23,052 nt of DNA, from IMG/VR virus record IMGVR_UViG_3300009154_000294, positions 1-23,052 of that record. One strand, written 5' to 3'. Shown here piece after piece: positions 22,514 to 23,052 of this stretch; positions within the stretch are counted from its first letter, which is position 1, and each line of letters starts with the position of its first letter. Position numbers and translations under genes: made by a program. The DNA is from a virus. Below the pieces are notes generated by a model. The model saw nothing but the letters and a program-made list of their open reading frames with translations, was not told the DNA's origin and did not search any database.

Positions 22514-22998
22514 AGAGCTGCCTCAACCTGGCGCATAATCTGCCCAACTTCGTTTTCCACCTCTGCCTCAACTTCAACCGCTGGGCGATTGGCACAAATC
22601 GGAGCCAACCGCTTTGCCATTCCTTTGAGTAGCGGGACAAGTGCATTATCCCTTGCGGCCAGCACTTTGTCGGCTTCGTCCACCGGCACCATCGTGCCCT
22701 CTGCCTGATCGATATCTGGCCGGTCGCCTTTCATTCTGCGTAACGCCTCGACCAGCTTTGTGTAATTACTGATCAGCTCGGAGCGATCCGCCCGCGTGTC
22801 GTCTTTTGCCGACTCACCCAGGCTGGCCGCCAGATCCTCAAGCCTCTGGATCTCGACGTCTAGGCCGCCTCCCTTGGCCTTAACCAACGGCTTGGCCTGT
22901 GGCCCGGATCCGGCCGCCAGATCGCGGTAGGTCTGGGCACGGGATTTGCCGCTGGCCTTCATGGCCGCACGCACCCGGTGGTTAGGTTCCCTGCCCAT
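22510..22998 (-). CDS. Putative terminase small subunit
   Basis: This 162-residue protein begins MGREPNHRVRAAMKASGKSR and has an N-terminal basic, helix-turn-helix-like region (GKSRAQTYRDLAAGSGPQ), then a long helical segment (EIQRLEDLAASLGESAK, LISNYTKLVEALRRMKG) and an acidic C-terminus ending GQIMRQVEAAL. The layout (DNA-binding N-terminus, coiled-coil middle, C-terminus for contact with the large subunit) suits a Nu1-like small terminase. The stop overlaps the large terminase GTG by 4 bases. I do not see a strong signature motif, and the start lacks an SD, so the call leans on position immediately upstream of the large subunit. Confidence 0.65.
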   Translation of the reverse strand: MGREPNHRVRAAMKASGKSRAQTYRDLAAGSGPQAKPLVKAKGGGLDVEIQRLEDLAASLGESAKDDTRADRSELISNYTKLVEALRRMKGDRPDIDQAEGTMVPVDEADKVLAARDNALVPLLKGMAKRLAPICANRPAVEVEAEVENEVGQIMRQVEAAL

Positions 22999-23004
22999 GA
23001 TACG

Positions 23005-23052
23005 TTAAGACCGTGAGGCTACACTCAAGAAATCAACGCGAGTCGTCGCCAC
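23005..23052 (-). CDS. Possible C-terminal end of an upstream gene
   Basis: One minus-strand frame is open from the window edge for 15 codons to a TAA at 23005-23007, ending DFLSVASRS. The other two frames stop early. A gene ending 6 bases before the small-terminase start would match the tight packing seen elsewhere. The stretch is too short to name, and it could be non-coding. Confidence 0.3.
   Translation of the reverse strand: MATTRVDFLSVASRS

Noticed and set aside
1-23052. tRNAs, CRISPR arrays, insertion sequences, attachment sites, cos site
   Set aside because: I looked for cloverleaf-like segments, evenly spaced direct repeats, terminal inverted repeats with a transposase, and a terminase-adjacent cohesive site. 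None could be supported. The only regular repeats are within fibre genes.

Overview
The window is a stretch of a tailed double-stranded DNA phage (Caudoviricetes) genome or prophage. It carries a nearly complete late region: packaging, head, neck, tail, adhesin and lysis genes. Every gene I can support lies on the minus strand, so transcription runs from the right end (about 23,050) to the left end (1). Genes are packed edge to edge, with many 4-base stop/start overlaps (ATGA or GTGA), as in one long co-transcribed late operon. I see no tRNA, rRNA, CRISPR array, insertion sequence, integrase or bacterial host gene. The host cannot be named. Two candidate lipoproteins beside the lysis genes, and the lambda-like head genes, suggest a Gram-negative host. 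Many starts lack a Shine-Dalgarno (SD) sequence.

In transcription order, the right third is the packaging and head block: a small-terminase candidate, GpA-type large terminase, a short connector-position gene with a suspicious start, a lambda-type portal, a prohead protease carrying a scaffold-like tail, and the major capsid protein. A strong GC-rich hairpin follows the capsid gene. Next comes an accessory sugar cassette at 13,557-16,892: a two-domain glycosyltransferase, a second glycosyltransferase and a class I SAM methyltransferase. It sits between the capsid gene and the neck genes and probably modifies virion or host glycans.

The middle holds neck and tail-shaft genes: a head-closure-like protein, a tail-terminator-like protein, a 54-residue two-helix membrane protein, two small beta-rich proteins, a chaperone-position protein, a tail-completion-like protein and a short tape measure of 452 residues. 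The short tape measure fits a siphovirus with a short tail. After it come eight tail-tip, fibre or adhesin genes (2,518-9,220). They include two repeat-rich fibre proteins and AT-rich genes of unknown function that look horizontally exchanged.

The left end is a lysis module (878-2,516) of very small genes: two lipoproteins, an XhlA-like protein, two single-helix membrane proteins, a 57-residue unknown and an M15-type peptidoglycan peptidase. A MazG-like small protein and a metallophosphoesterase cut by the window edge follow. Five genes shorter than 60 codons were found by direct reading of the gaps between longer genes: 1604-1771, 1778-1948, 2221-2394, 2391-2516 and 12622-12786.
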